The notes: generated by a model not told the origin, from the letters alone. Shown: positions 24,158-32,668, counted from the first letter of the stretch. The stretch: 38,825 bases of DNA from Saccharofermentans sp. (GCA_024685385.1 JAIKVV010000086.1:1-38825), one strand, 5' to 3'. Numbers and translations: made by a program.

Positions 24158-24868
24158 ATGCGTCTTGCCATAGTAGATGACGAAGAAGTATTCAGGCTGA
24201 AACTGGCAGATTCCATCTTCTCCCTTTACGGAAGAGAGAATGCCAGCTGCTTCCTCTATTCCGACGGCACCGAGATCGTTAAGAGCTTCGAAAACGGCTT
24301 CATTCCGGATGCAGTCTTCTTAGACATTGAGATGAAGGATCTTGACGGCATGAAGGCTGCAAAGAAGATCCGTGAATTCTCCAAAGACATCCCGGTCATA
24401 TTCCTCACAAGCCACACCGAGATGGCAATGGAGGGATATGAAGTTGATGCTTTCAGGTTCTTAAGCAAACCGGTCGAACCCGACAAACTAAGGCAGGCAT
24501 TAAAAGACCTTGAGAAGACTTTGACGGTTGATGAGAAACTGATCCTGCATAAGGACGGAGATGACCTGATCTTCCCCATATCAACGCTCGTATATGCGGA
24601 GGCAGCGAATAACTCCGTGAGGTTTGTTTTCGAAAAGGAAGATACGGAACTTCGGATGAAGTTCACTCAGGCCGTCAAGATGATCGATGAAGTGTCCAAA
24701 GATTTTTATAAGTGCCACAGATCTTACTATGTTAATCTCTCTCATGTTGCAAAGCTTGGATCGGGCGAACTGATAACGGACACGGGCGATTGCATCCCCG
24801 TTGCAAGGAGCTCGGCGCAGGATACGAAGAAGGCTCTTTTTGACTTCGTAAGGAGGTCCGGCCGATGA
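24158..24868 (+). CDS. LytTR-family response regulator
   Basis: 236 residues. Receiver domain (1-120) with acidic pair Asp7/Asp8, phosphoacceptor Asp56 (FLDIEM), Thr84 and Lys104 (SKPV), then a LytTR DNA-binding domain (about 130-232; AAxNNSVRF, KCHRSYYVNLSHV). GGGGG lies six bases before the ATG. It is 65 bases after the ABC gene and its stop overlaps the kinase start by four bases (ATGA), so the two-component system is translated as a unit. Direct repeats before the M13 gene are its likely target. Confidence 0.95.
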   Translation: MRLAIVDDEEVFRLKLADSIFSLYGRENASCFLYSDGTEIVKSFENGFIPDAVFLDIEMKDLDGMKAAKKIREFSKDIPVIFLTSHTEMAMEGYEVDAFRFLSKPVEPDKLRQALKDLEKTLTVDEKLILHKDGDDLIFPISTLVYAEAANNSVRFVFEKEDTELRMKFTQAVKMIDEVSKDFYKCHRSYYVNLSHVAKLGSGELITDTGDCIPVARSSAQDTKKALFDFVRRSGR

Positions 24869-26235
24869 ATCCTGTCAGAGTTTTAGTGATCATATTCCAG
24901 CTTGTCATAGTTGTCAGCATCTTTTTCTTCTCGGCGTATTCCGTTGATGCCGTATTCAGGTACAAATATAAGAACAGAAAGTTCGCCTACATTATGTCCC
25001 TTGCGATCGGCATCATATCAGGCACGGCAAAGGAGATCGTAAACACTCTTGAGGGTCCGGAATTCCCCCTGATCTATGAGATTACTGAAATGGCAGGATA
25101 TCTTCTCCTTGCAGCAGTTCTCATAATCCTTCTTCAGGGAAAAGTATGGCGCAGGATCCTTGCAGTCCTCATGACGGTCGAGCTGATCGTAACCATCGAT
25201 GCGATCTTTTCAACATTAAGAGAACAGTTCGTCGGCTTTTTCAATGCGGAAAGTTTCCCGAAAGAGATCCTTGTACTTCTCTTCTTCCTGATAGAAGCAT
25301 TCAGGCTGGCATTGGAATTCGTCTTCTTATTCCTGATTTCCAGGATCCGCGGCAAAAAGGACGATACGCCAATGCCCCTGCCTCTGATCGGCATCATAAT
25401 GGTAGTGCTCCAGTTGATCTCGTCCCTCATCATCCAGGACGGCGCTGAATCCGACTGGTCGCGCGACTCAGGCATAATCAGGATAACGGCACTTCTTCTG
25501 ATGCTATTGATATTCGTCCTCTTCTTCTATATCAGAACGACACGCAACGAGAGGAACGACCTTAAGGATCTCAACAGGACAAATGAGGAACTGATCGCAT
25601 CGCAAACGAAGTTTTTCGAGGCGCAGGCGAAAGCGGACGATGAGATCCGCTCCATGCGCCACGACATGAAGAACAATATCCAGGTCTTATCTCTCCTTCT
25701 GGAAAACGGCGACTACGACGAGATGCGGAAATACCTGGAAGAGATGGGCGAGAACTTGAGCTCGGCAGACATATCAGCCCATACGGGCGACACCATCGCA
25801 GATGCGATCATAGCGGACAAGAAGGCCCGCGCCAAAGAGGCGGGCTCCGACATCAAGGTGTCAGGCAAGGTGCTCCCCGGCAAGATAAGCCCGGTCAACA
25901 TGTGCAAGATCTTAGGCAACCTCCTCGACAATGCGGTCGAAGCCGTATCGGATCCCGTTATCAAGGAACTTCCCGAAGAAGTCAGGATCATCGAACTGCA
26001 GTTTAAGAAGACGGATAATTTCTTCATGATATCCGTTTCCAATCCCTGTTCCAAGATCCCCGTCATCGAAGACGGCAGGATCGTAACAAGCAAAGCCGAC
26101 CGCAAGAGCCACGGCTTCGGTCTCCATAACGTAGAGACCGCAGCAAAGGATTGCGGCGGCGAATTCACTGTCAGTTGTGAAGAGAAAGCCTTCGGGCTTC
26201 AATTCCTCGCTGAGGTCATCATCCAGGCGAAGTAA
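24865..26235 (+). CDS. GHKL sensor histidine kinase (AgrC/NatK-like)
   Basis: 456 residues. About six membrane helices occupy residues 1-225. A short coiled linker follows, then the H-box SMRHDMKNNIQ (phospho-acceptor His266), the N-box LGNLLDNAVEAV and the G-box GFGLHNVETAAK of the GHKL ATPase fold. Multi-helix sensors with little outer mass, paired with LytTR regulators, commonly detect peptides or membrane signals. AAGGAGG lies eight bases before the ATG inside the end of the regulator gene. The neighbouring peptidase and exporter suggest a peptide signal (inference). Confidence 0.93.
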   Translation: MNPVRVLVIIFQLVIVVSIFFFSAYSVDAVFRYKYKNRKFAYIMSLAIGIISGTAKEIVNTLEGPEFPLIYEITEMAGYLLLAAVLIILLQGKVWRRILAVLMTVELIVTIDAIFSTLREQFVGFFNAESFPKEILVLLFFLIEAFRLALEFVFLFLISRIRGKKDDTPMPLPLIGIIMVVLQLISSLIIQDGAESDWSRDSGIIRITALLLMLLIFVLFFYIRTTRNERNDLKDLNRTNEELIASQTKFFEAQAKADDEIRSMRHDMKNNIQVLSLLLENGDYDEMRKYLEEMGENLSSADISAHTGDTIADAIIADKKARAKEAGSDIKVSGKVLPGKISPVNMCKILGNLLDNAVEAVSDPVIKELPEEVRIIELQFKKTDNFFMISVSNPCSKIPVIEDGRIVTSKADRKSHGFGLHNVETAAKDCGGEFTVSCEEKAFGLQFLAEVIIQAK

Positions 26236-26250
26236 CTTGTCCCGCAGGAT

Positions 26251-26290
26251 AAAAAAGAGGGTGTCTCAACTGATCCGTTGAAACACCCCT
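26251..26290. terminator. Bidirectional terminator after the two-component system
   Basis: A 12-bp stem (GGGTGTCTCAAC / GTTGAAACACCC, one mismatch or wobble) with a 6-base loop. AAAAAAG on the left gives a strong U-tract on the minus strand, for the small gene ending at 26302; the plus-strand tail CTTTGTG is weaker. Confidence 0.8.
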
Positions 26291-26301
26291 TTGTGTTCAT
26301 C

Positions 26302-26448
26302 TTAAAGATTTTCTATCTCCTGCAGCATGGTCAGGAAATCTATCCTTTCAAGTTCCTGCTGCTCCTCCGCCGACAGGATGATCTGCCGCGAAGACTTCCT
26401 GGCATTCTGTTCCGTGTCATTTCTGACTTCCATCTTCTTCTCACCCAT
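26302..26448 (-). CDS. Small acidic protein, 48 residues, function unknown
   Basis: A short minus-strand gene: ATG at 26448, TAA at 26302-26304. It begins MGEKKMEVRND and ends DFLTMLQEIENL, is rich in Glu, Gln, Lys and Arg, has no membrane segment or cysteine, and looks helical with a leucine-rich end. Support for it being real: a GGCGGGTGATC close to the full anti-Shine-Dalgarno match four bases before the ATG, a strong terminator right after the stop, and a possible promoter upstream (TCGACT, 16 bases, TATAAC). I do not recognise a family. Confidence 0.65.
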   Translation of the reverse strand: MGEKKMEVRNDTEQNARKSSRQIILSAEEQQELERIDFLTMLQEIENL

Positions 26449-26637
26449 AGTAGATCACCCGCCTTGAAAGCTGTTATACATATTCTACATATAAAGTCGA
26501 TTTTTTATGTGTCATTGTTGTTTCAGTTGGCTTAAGAGATCAAAATGGCATAAATCGTTAAAGATCGTTTCCAAATCGCTCCCAATTAAATTCCCCCGTT
26601 GACAAAGAGGACAAAAAAGTCTTTAGCGGGTCCATAT

Positions 26638-26643
26638 TATAAT
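26638..26643 (+). promoter_or_regulatory. Candidate -10 box for the glycosyltransferase gene
   Basis: Perfect TATAAT about 115 bases before the ATG at 26758, leaving a leader of about 108 bases. A TTGACA at 26599-26604 is 33 bases upstream, too far to pair with it. The stretch 26449-26757 otherwise holds only the small gene's upstream region and this leader, in which I see no strong structure. Confidence 0.4.
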
Positions 26644-26757
26644 ATATTCCTTATGAAGGCTTTCTTGCTAAAGAGGTCAATGCTGTCGTATAATCTAAAG
26701 GTGCCGGGGGGACTTTTCGAGACGGCAAAAAACATTAAAGAGGGCGCATATAAAGTC

Positions 26758-27714
26758 ATGGACAGACCTAAATTATTCATAATCATTCCCTGTTACAACG
26801 AGGAAGAAGTTCTTCCCGTTACCGCGCCCAAGTTCAAGGAAGAACTTGATGTCTTAAGGTCGAAAGCCCTGATCGCAGATGACAGCCGCATCATGTTCGT
26901 TGACGACGGATCCTCCGATTCCACCTGGAAGATCATAAAGGATCTGTCAGATGAAAGCCCTGATTATTCAGGTCTCAGGTTAAGCCGCAACAGGGGTCAT
27001 CAAAATGCTCTCCTGGCAGGTCTCCTCGAAGCAAGGAAAGAATGCGACATCACGATCTCGATCGACTGCGACGGCCAGGACGACATAACTGCCATGGAAA
27101 AAATGGTCGAAGAATACCATAAGGGCGCAGACATCGTTTACGGCGTAAGATCCAAGAGAAAGACCGATACATTCTTCAAAAGATCTACTGCCCAGCTTTA
27201 TTACAAACTCCTGAGCGCGATGGGCGCGGAGGTGGTATATAACCATGCCGATTACCGTCTGGCCTCATCAGTCGTCCTGGATGAACTTGCCGATTTCGAG
27301 GAAGTCAATCTCTATCTGCGCGGCATGTTCCCTCTGATCGGCTTTAAGAGCGCAGAAGTTCCATACGAGAGACACGAGCGCCTTGCAGGCAAGACCCGTT
27401 ACCCTCTTTCGAAGATGCTGAGCCTTGCAATGAACGGGATCACGAATCTCTCGGTCAAGCCCATAAGGATCATCACGGGTCTGGGACTGGGGGTCGCTCT
27501 CGTGAGCTTCATCCTCCTGATCTATACCCTGGTCCGCTATTTCATGGGCGTGACTGTCGAAGGCTGGGCCAGCACGGCAGCCATCATCTGCTTCATGTCC
27601 GGCGTCCAGCTCATCTGCCTGGGTGTCATCGGCGAATACATCGGCAAGATATATATGGAAAGTAAAAGGCGCCCCCGTTACATAGTAAGGGAGCGCACTG
27701 ATAAGGATAACTGA
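26758..27714 (+). CDS. GT2-family glycosyltransferase (GtrB/DPM1-like)
   Basis: 318 residues. A GT-A fold with PCYNEEE (about 11-17), VDDGSSDST (48-56), GHQNALLAGLLEA and the metal-binding DCDGQDD (Asp103, Asp105) is followed by two C-terminal membrane helices (about 235-260 and 275-300). This is the layout of enzymes that transfer a sugar from a nucleotide donor to undecaprenyl phosphate for surface-polymer decoration. The frame continues upstream to 26599, but those codons cross the predicted promoter, so the ATG at 26758 next to the conserved domain is chosen. The ribosome binding site (GAGGG) is rather far, 13 bases. Confidence 0.88.
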   Translation: MDRPKLFIIIPCYNEEEVLPVTAPKFKEELDVLRSKALIADDSRIMFVDDGSSDSTWKIIKDLSDESPDYSGLRLSRNRGHQNALLAGLLEARKECDITISIDCDGQDDITAMEKMVEEYHKGADIVYGVRSKRKTDTFFKRSTAQLYYKLLSAMGAEVVYNHADYRLASSVVLDELADFEEVNLYLRGMFPLIGFKSAEVPYERHERLAGKTRYPLSKMLSLAMNGITNLSVKPIRIITGLGLGVALVSFILLIYTLVRYFMGVTVEGWASTAAIICFMSGVQLICLGVIGEYIGKIYMESKRRPRYIVRERTDKDN

Positions 27715-27727
27715 TATCCTGATTTTA

Positions 27728-28843
27728 TTAATCTAAAAGTTCACCCAGTCCCGTGTACTCATAACCCAGAGCATCGGCAACATTCTTATTGGTGATCTTG
27801 CCCTCATAGCAGTTGACGCCCGTTGCGACAACGCCGCTCTTTTTGCATGCTTCCTCAAGCCCTGCCTCGGCGATCCTTAAGCCGTAGCGCAATGTTGCAT
27901 TCGTGAGGGCGATCGTGCTCGTTCTCGGAACCGCGCCGGGCATGTTGCCTACACAATAGTGAACGACTCCGTCTTCGACATAGATGGGGTCATCATGAGT
28001 CGTAACATGAGAAGACTCACCGCATCCGCCCTGGTCGATGGCAACGTCAACAAAGACTGCGCCGTTCTTCATCTCAGGCAGATACTTGCGCTTGAAGAGT
28101 TTAGGTGTGGAACCGCCGGGAATGAGGACGGAACCTATTACGAGGTCCGCATTCTTTACGGCATTTTCCACATTGGTGTCATTGGAGACCAGGGTCTGGA
28201 TATGAGCTCCGAACCTGTTGTCGAGTTCTTCGAGCCTCTTGAGATTCACGTCGAGGATGGTTACATTTGCTCCCATGCCGACTGCGATCTTGCATGCGTT
28301 CATGCCGACCGTACCGCCTCCTAAGATAACGACATTTGCCTTGGGTGTTCCGGGAACGCCTGCGAGGAGGATGCCCTCACCGCCGAACTTCTTCTCCAGA
28401 TATTTTGCGCCTTCCTGGATGGAAAGACGGCCTGCGATCTGCGACATGGGCGCGAGGCAGGGCAAAGATCCGTCGACTTCCTGGATCGTCTCATAAGCAA
28501 CAGCCTTGACCTTGCCATCGAGAAGAGCATCCGTCTGCTCTTTGTCTGCTGCAAGGTGAAGATATGTATAGAGGATAAGTCCTTCTCTGAAGAGAGGATA
28601 CTCTTCCGGCAGGGGCTCCTTGACCTTGACCATCATGTCGACAAGTGCCCAGATGTCTGCAGCATTGTCGATGAGGGAAGCTCCGGCTTCAACATACTCA
28701 TTGTCAGTAAATCCCGAGCCTACACCTGCGCCCCTCTCCATGTAAACATGGTGGCCGGCTGCGATATAAGCTCTTACATTGTCAGGTGTGAGACCTACAC
28801 GGAACTCATTGTTCTTGATCTCTTTTACGCATCCGATCTTCAT
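27728..28843 (-). CDS. ald: Alanine dehydrogenase
   Basis: 371 residues, the normal family length. It interconverts L-alanine and pyruvate plus ammonia with NAD. The N-terminus MKIGCVKEIKNNEFRVGLTPDNV has the substrate-binding Arg, KVKEPLPEEY carries the conserved Lys, and VVILGGGTVGMNACKIAVGMGANVTILDVN is the NAD-binding fold. NMPGAVPRTSTIALTNATLRY near the end is diagnostic. The gene is monocistronic, convergent with the glycosyltransferase (13-base gap), and has a clear promoter plus a hairpin next to the ribosome binding site. Confidence 0.96.
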   Translation of the reverse strand: MKIGCVKEIKNNEFRVGLTPDNVRAYIAAGHHVYMERGAGVGSGFTDNEYVEAGASLIDNAADIWALVDMMVKVKEPLPEEYPLFREGLILYTYLHLAADKEQTDALLDGKVKAVAYETIQEVDGSLPCLAPMSQIAGRLSIQEGAKYLEKKFGGEGILLAGVPGTPKANVVILGGGTVGMNACKIAVGMGANVTILDVNLKRLEELDNRFGAHIQTLVSNDTNVENAVKNADLVIGSVLIPGGSTPKLFKRKYLPEMKNGAVFVDVAIDQGGCGESSHVTTHDDPIYVEDGVVHYCVGNMPGAVPRTSTIALTNATLRYGLRIAEAGLEEACKKSGVVATGVNCYEGKITNKNVADALGYEYTGLGELLD

Positions 28844-28859
28844 AGTCTTGTTATCCTTT

Positions 28860-28876
28860 CGTTAATAAAATTAACG
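28860..28876 (-). other. Hairpin adjacent to the ald ribosome binding site
   Basis: Perfect 7-bp stem CGTTAAT / ATTAACG with a 3-base loop, directly 5' of the AAAGGA ribosome binding site in the ald leader. No terminator tail. It could influence translation or mRNA life. Confidence 0.5.
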
Positions 28877-28902
28877 GCTTTCTCCGCCGCGAAAACATTT
28901 TT

Positions 28903-28931
28903 ATTATAAAGGATAAAAAGACTGTTCTCAA
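28903..28931 (-). promoter_or_regulatory. Sigma-A type promoter of ald
   Basis: Minus strand TTGAGA (28926-28931), exactly 17 bases, TATAAT (28903-28908), about 60 bases before the ald start codon. Confidence 0.8.
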
Positions 28932-28948
28932 TTAAGCTTTTCGGATAG

Positions 28949-29380
28949 TCAAATCGGCTTTGACATCCTTACGCAATCAAAGCTGCCGCTCCTTATTACC
29001 TTATCATCTTCCCGGATATAGCCGAGTCTTTCATAAAAGCCGGTCGTCTCGAGGCGGCTGTCGATCAGGATCTTCTTATAGCCTGATTCCCTGATCCAGG
29101 ATTCGGCCTCCGTGACGGTCTTGACGCCGAGTCCCCTGCCCCTGTATTCCGGAAGCACCACCAGTCTTCCAAGGATCACGGCATCGGATGATATCTCATA
29201 GAATCTGCAGGTTGCGACAGGGTAACCTTCGTCAAGCAGAACGATGTATCTCGTGCCTTCGGAATCATGTTCATCGAACTCATCTCTTAACGAGATATTG
29301 TGCTGACGGTTCATGCCCTCTATGCGCACGGAATATGCTCCCGCGCGCTGCCATTCCTCTGTCGCTCTCATTACTTCCAT
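28949..29380 (-). CDS. GNAT-family N-acetyltransferase
   Basis: 143 residues. The acetyl-CoA-binding motif VVLPEYRGRGLGVKTVTEAESWIRE (about 74-98) and the C-terminal block ETTGFYERLGY (about 110-120) are those of the GNAT fold. The acceptor is unknown; the ElaA/YjcF-like pattern ATCRFYEI...LGRLVVLPEYRG resembles broad-specificity members. It begins immediately after the stop of the transglutaminase-like gene, so it is co-transcribed with it, with GGTGA as a weak ribosome binding site. Confidence 0.9.
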   Translation of the reverse strand: MEVMRATEEWQRAGAYSVRIEGMNRQHNISLRDEFDEHDSEGTRYIVLLDEGYPVATCRFYEISSDAVILGRLVVLPEYRGRGLGVKTVTEAESWIRESGYKKILIDSRLETTGFYERLGYIREDDKVIRSGSFDCVRMSKPI

Positions 29381-30463
29381 TTACAGGTCACCGTAGTTAT
29401 ATTCCTTATCTTCACCCATCATCGTGTAATATCTTATCATTTTTTCTTCCGGATAGATGCCTCGCAGGATCGAATGGTCATGCAGGAAGCGGTACTTGTC
29501 ATCCGTCGCCTTATATTTTTCCCTGTCGTAATCTCTCTTCCACCAATGAACGAGCGACAGATCATCCTCGTCAACATCACAGCCGTCTTCGGCTCGCTCT
29601 TCATCCGTCTGGAGGAAATACTGCAAGTCAACATCGAAAGCGGGATCGCTTGTCAACGACCAGGTCGCGTCAACGAAATATCCCCTTCCGTCCAATACAA
29701 CATATGTCCATGAATGGCAGAGTTTGGAAAATTCTTCCACCTCCAGCGCTTCAACACCTACCTGAAGAAGAAGGTAAGCATATGCTGCCGCGATCTCGGT
29801 ACAGATACCGTCTTTGTACATGAGACAGGCATAGTTGCCGAACTCGTCTGTCGAGGGACTGTCTTCCATATCGTAATCGTAACTGAAATTCTTTCCGATG
29901 TACTGGTAGAGACCCAGTATCTTCTCAAAATCGCTGTAGTCGGATCTTATGGCTTCATTGAGCATCCTTTCGATCTCTGCTTCGAATTTCCTTGTTCTTT
30001 CAAGAAACTCATCTTTATCGATCTTGTATTTGATCTTTGCCTTGCCGTCTTTAAATCCACTGCCCTTAACGAACGTACATGCCACAGGATAAAGAGCTCC
30101 CAAAGTCACCTCATCCGTTGCAAACTTATAAGCCTTCTCGCTCTTACACTCGAAACTGTCTTCTCCTGCCCTTAACGCATCGATGCAGTTATAAAGCGCT
30201 TCCCAGTATTCCTCCGTGCAGAATTCATCGGACAGGATCTTGGAATAAACATGAGGATTGAACTTTATGGGTTCGGGCGCCTTCGTGGGCTCCGGAGCAG
30301 TCTCCGTAGCAGTTGTTGTGGTCGTCGTTGCCTCAGTCGTTTCAGTCGTCGTAACCTGAGTTACATCCTTCGAAGAAACAGTTGTGGTCTCTTCCGGATG
30401 CATCACGCTGCAGGCAGATACTGCCATTATAAAAGTCAACAGAAGACAGATCGTTCTTTTCAT
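29381..30463 (-). CDS. Transglutaminase-like lipoprotein
   Basis: 360 residues. Signal peptide with lipobox AVSAC (Cys18), a Thr/Glu/Pro-rich stalk (about 24-65), then a domain with the transglutaminase-type triad in order: DGICTEIAAAYAYLL (Cys221), LCHSWTYV (His250) and GYFVDATWS (Asp265). Proteins of this class are thiol proteases or transglutaminases acting on cell-surface peptides or peptidoglycan; the substrate is not known. The C-terminus (about 290-360) is charged. First gene of a two-gene unit with the GNAT gene. Confidence 0.88.
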   Translation of the reverse strand: MKRTICLLLTFIMAVSACSVMHPEETTTVSSKDVTQVTTTETTEATTTTTTATETAPEPTKAPEPIKFNPHVYSKILSDEFCTEEYWEALYNCIDALRAGEDSFECKSEKAYKFATDEVTLGALYPVACTFVKGSGFKDGKAKIKYKIDKDEFLERTRKFEAEIERMLNEAIRSDYSDFEKILGLYQYIGKNFSYDYDMEDSPSTDEFGNYACLMYKDGICTEIAAAYAYLLLQVGVEALEVEEFSKLCHSWTYVVLDGRGYFVDATWSLTSDPAFDVDLQYFLQTDEERAEDGCDVDEDDLSLVHWWKRDYDREKYKATDDKYRFLHDHSILRGIYPEEKMIRYYTMMGEDKEYNYGDL

Positions 30464-30497
30464 GTTGATGATCTCACTTTACTTATTTATTCAACAC

Positions 30498-30503
30498 ATT
30501 ATA
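30498..30503 (-). promoter_or_regulatory. Candidate -10 box for the transglutaminase-like gene
   Basis: Minus strand TATAAT about 35-40 bases before the ATG at 30463; the -35 region is poor. The adjoining 30528-30546 holds a short direct repeat (ACGGCAATA twice). Confidence 0.4.
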
Positions 30504-30565
30504 TAGACAAAGCATCATCCAAAGAACGGCAATAATACGGCAATAAGATTATAAAAATATTACCT

Positions 30566-31483
30566 TTACTGCGGCTCCCAAAGTCCCTGCTGCCTTATGC
30601 CGGTTAAAGCCGCTTCTTTTTCGAGCATCGCTATCTCTTCGGCTGTCAATGAAACGTTCATTGCAGAAGCAAGTTTTGCCGCATGTGAAGGCTTGGTTAT
30701 CCCGACGATCGGAACCGCGCCTTTACCGATTACCCAGAGGATCGGAATCTGCGACGGATCGACGGAATATTTTTCCGCGATCTTTCTCATCCCGGAAAGG
30801 AGCTTTTCGATCTTTTTGAACTTGTTCTTGGGGAAAGACAATCCTCTCATCGAAAAGAGCGGGAAATGCTTATCCGCACTGTAATTGCCTGAGAGCGCGC
30901 CCTGCTCCAAGACCATGTATGCATAGTAAGTTATGCCCCTGGAATTGCAGTAATCTATTATCTGCTGCTGGTCGTTTCTTAAGAGCGAAAAGTGGTTCTG
31001 AACCGCACCCAATTTTAGTCCTTCCCTGGCGAGAAGATCTTCGGCGGTCTTTATGTTTTCGAGCGACACGTTTGAGATGCCGATCGATCTTATCCTGCCG
31101 TCTTTTATAAGCGGAACTGCTTCAGCAAGATTATCAGGAAGAGCGTACGGAACATGTATCCAGAAAAGGTCGGCATAAGACCTTTGAAGTCTTGCCATGC
31201 TCTCTTCGAAAGACTTTGTCAACGCTCCGGCTTTATACTTCTTGCCGGGCATGAACTTGGTCGATAAGAATATGTCATCTCGGTCCTTGATCAAGGTCCC
31301 GAGAAGGCTTTCGCATGTGCCCATGCCGTAAACCGACGCCGTGTCCCATTTAAGGAATCCTGCCTTCACAGCCTCTTCGAAAGATTCTCTTAAGACATTT
31401 TCATCCTGTTTCTTTCCGAAGACCATGGCTGAACCGTTGGATCCTGTTCCCCATGCCCATGTACCTATCATGATGTCCTTCAT
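30566..31483 (-). CDS. Aldo/keto reductase
   Basis: 305 residues, a TIM-barrel NAD(P)H-dependent oxidoreductase. The catalytic tetrad is complete: Asp47 and Tyr52 (WDTASVYG), Lys76 (STKF) and His110 (FWIHVP). SIGISNVS and the C-terminal cofactor region GAVPIVGITKPSHAAKL fit the family. The substrate cannot be told. The gene is alone on its transcript; a TGTTATACT extended -10 lies about 40 bases before the ATG. Confidence 0.93.
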   Translation of the reverse strand: MKDIMIGTWAWGTGSNGSAMVFGKKQDENVLRESFEEAVKAGFLKWDTASVYGMGTCESLLGTLIKDRDDIFLSTKFMPGKKYKAGALTKSFEESMARLQRSYADLFWIHVPYALPDNLAEAVPLIKDGRIRSIGISNVSLENIKTAEDLLAREGLKLGAVQNHFSLLRNDQQQIIDYCNSRGITYYAYMVLEQGALSGNYSADKHFPLFSMRGLSFPKNKFKKIEKLLSGMRKIAEKYSVDPSQIPILWVIGKGAVPIVGITKPSHAAKLASAMNVSLTAEEIAMLEKEAALTGIRQQGLWEPQ

Positions 31484-31570
31484 AGATCTGCTCCCTTCTT
31501 TATATCCTTCTCCCCGAAGTATAACACAGATCGAAAAGGCTTCCTCTGAAGCAGCTCTATAAATGAGTTA

Positions 31571-31595
31571 GGGCTGCCTCGTTAAGAGACAGCCC
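31571..31595. terminator. Hairpin between the SLH protein gene and the aldo/keto reductase gene
   Basis: 10-bp stem GGGCTGCCTC / GAGACAGCCC (one C/A mismatch; on the minus strand G-U compatible) with a 5-base loop. The U-tract is missing on both strands, so it is a weak or decayed terminator. The rest of 31484-31687 is AT-rich with one small hairpin (31672-31685, AAGACA/TGTCTT) just after the SLH gene stop. Confidence 0.5.
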
Positions 31596-31687
31596 GCACC
31601 CCCCAATTTATCTGATAATTTTTATTAACTAACCCCTGTCCGTTAATAAAATTATCCGCTTGTAATTATCCAAGACAAAATGTCTTA

Positions 31688-32635
31688 TCACTTTTTAAAG
31701 TACTTATTGTACTTGTAGAGGAAGGTTACCATCTGGCGCCTTAAGCAATTGCCCTGAGGATTGAAAGTTCCGTCAGGCAGGCCTGCCAGTATCTTCATAT
31801 CAGATGCCCAAAGCGTTGCCTTGTAGAAGTAATCCGTCGTTTTTACATCAGGGAAGGTCTTGGCATTCTTACCCGGCTCGGGCTTGCCTGCCAGCCTCCA
31901 GAGGAATGTAACGGTCTGGGCTCTTGTGCAGGTTTTCTGGGGATTGAACTTGCCGTTGGTTCCGGTCGTGATCCCGTTTTCCGTGGCCCAGATAACAGGC
32001 TTATAGAAATAGTCACTGCTCTTTACATCAGGGAACTTGCACTCGGAAGACTTGGGCTTGGGTTCGCCCTGGAGCCTGTAGAGGAAGGTTACCATCTGAG
32101 CTCTCGTGCACTCGTTTGCAGGACGGAACTCTGTCTGGTTAGCATAACCCTTGACGACGCCCTTTGCAGTCAGAACGTTGGTAGGTTCATACCAGAAATC
32201 CTCACTGTTGGTAACGTCCTTATAGAGAACCGTGACCGTGCACTTATCGGAGTACTTGTTCGTTACGGATACCGTGATCGTAACCGAACCTGCCATCTTG
32301 CCCGTGATCTTACCGTTGGAATCAACAGTTGCGATCTTGCTGTCAGAAGACTTCCAAGTAACGTTCAGGTTGTCGGTGGAAGAGCTGCTCTCGATATTTG
32401 CCTTCAAGGTCAGATTCTTGCCGCAGACAACGGTTGCATTCTTCTTATTGAGCTTGACCGAAAGACCTGTATCAGGCTTTGACGTAGGCTCGGGATCTTC
32501 GATAACCACGGTCTCGGCGCTTCCGATATCGACCGCAGGTCCTTCATATTCGCCGGCTGCCTTAAGAACAACAGCGGGAATGAGCATCATGACCATCAGC
32601 ATAGAAAAACTGAATAAAGCAACTTTCTTAAACAT
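31688..32635 (-). CDS. Surface protein with Ig-like (Big_2) domain and three SLH repeats
   Basis: 315 residues. A signal peptide (about 1-27) is followed by a short acidic/Pro linker, a bacterial Ig-like domain (about 58-138; SVKLNKKNATVVCGKNLTLKA...ATVDSNGKITGKMAGSVTITV) and three S-layer homology repeats to the end, each with FRP/FNP and the TRAQxVTFLxRL-type helix (the third reads LRRQMVTFLYKY). SLH triplets bind pyruvylated secondary cell-wall polymers. The ATG at 32635 is eight bases after GGAGG; the ATG at 32638 is possible. Third gene of the surface operon, 33 bases after the DUF4838 gene. Confidence 0.9.
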   Translation of the reverse strand: MFKKVALFSFSMLMVMMLIPAVVLKAAGEYEGPAVDIGSAETVVIEDPEPTSKPDTGLSVKLNKKNATVVCGKNLTLKANIESSSSTDNLNVTWKSSDSKIATVDSNGKITGKMAGSVTITVSVTNKYSDKCTVTVLYKDVTNSEDFWYEPTNVLTAKGVVKGYANQTEFRPANECTRAQMVTFLYRLQGEPKPKSSECKFPDVKSSDYFYKPVIWATENGITTGTNGKFNPQKTCTRAQTVTFLWRLAGKPEPGKNAKTFPDVKTTDYFYKATLWASDMKILAGLPDGTFNPQGNCLRRQMVTFLYKYNKYFKK

Positions 32636-32668
32636 CATATATACCTCCAATTTATTCTCTTACGTTCC

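Noticed and set aside
26599..26643. TTGACA at 26599 paired with TATAAT at 26638
   Set aside because: The gap is 33 bases, about twice the workable spacing, so the two boxes were not treated as one promoter.
26599..26757. N-terminal extension of 53 residues on the glycosyltransferase
   Set aside because: These codons cross the predicted TATAAT promoter, encode no GT2 sequence and precede the conserved start of the fold.
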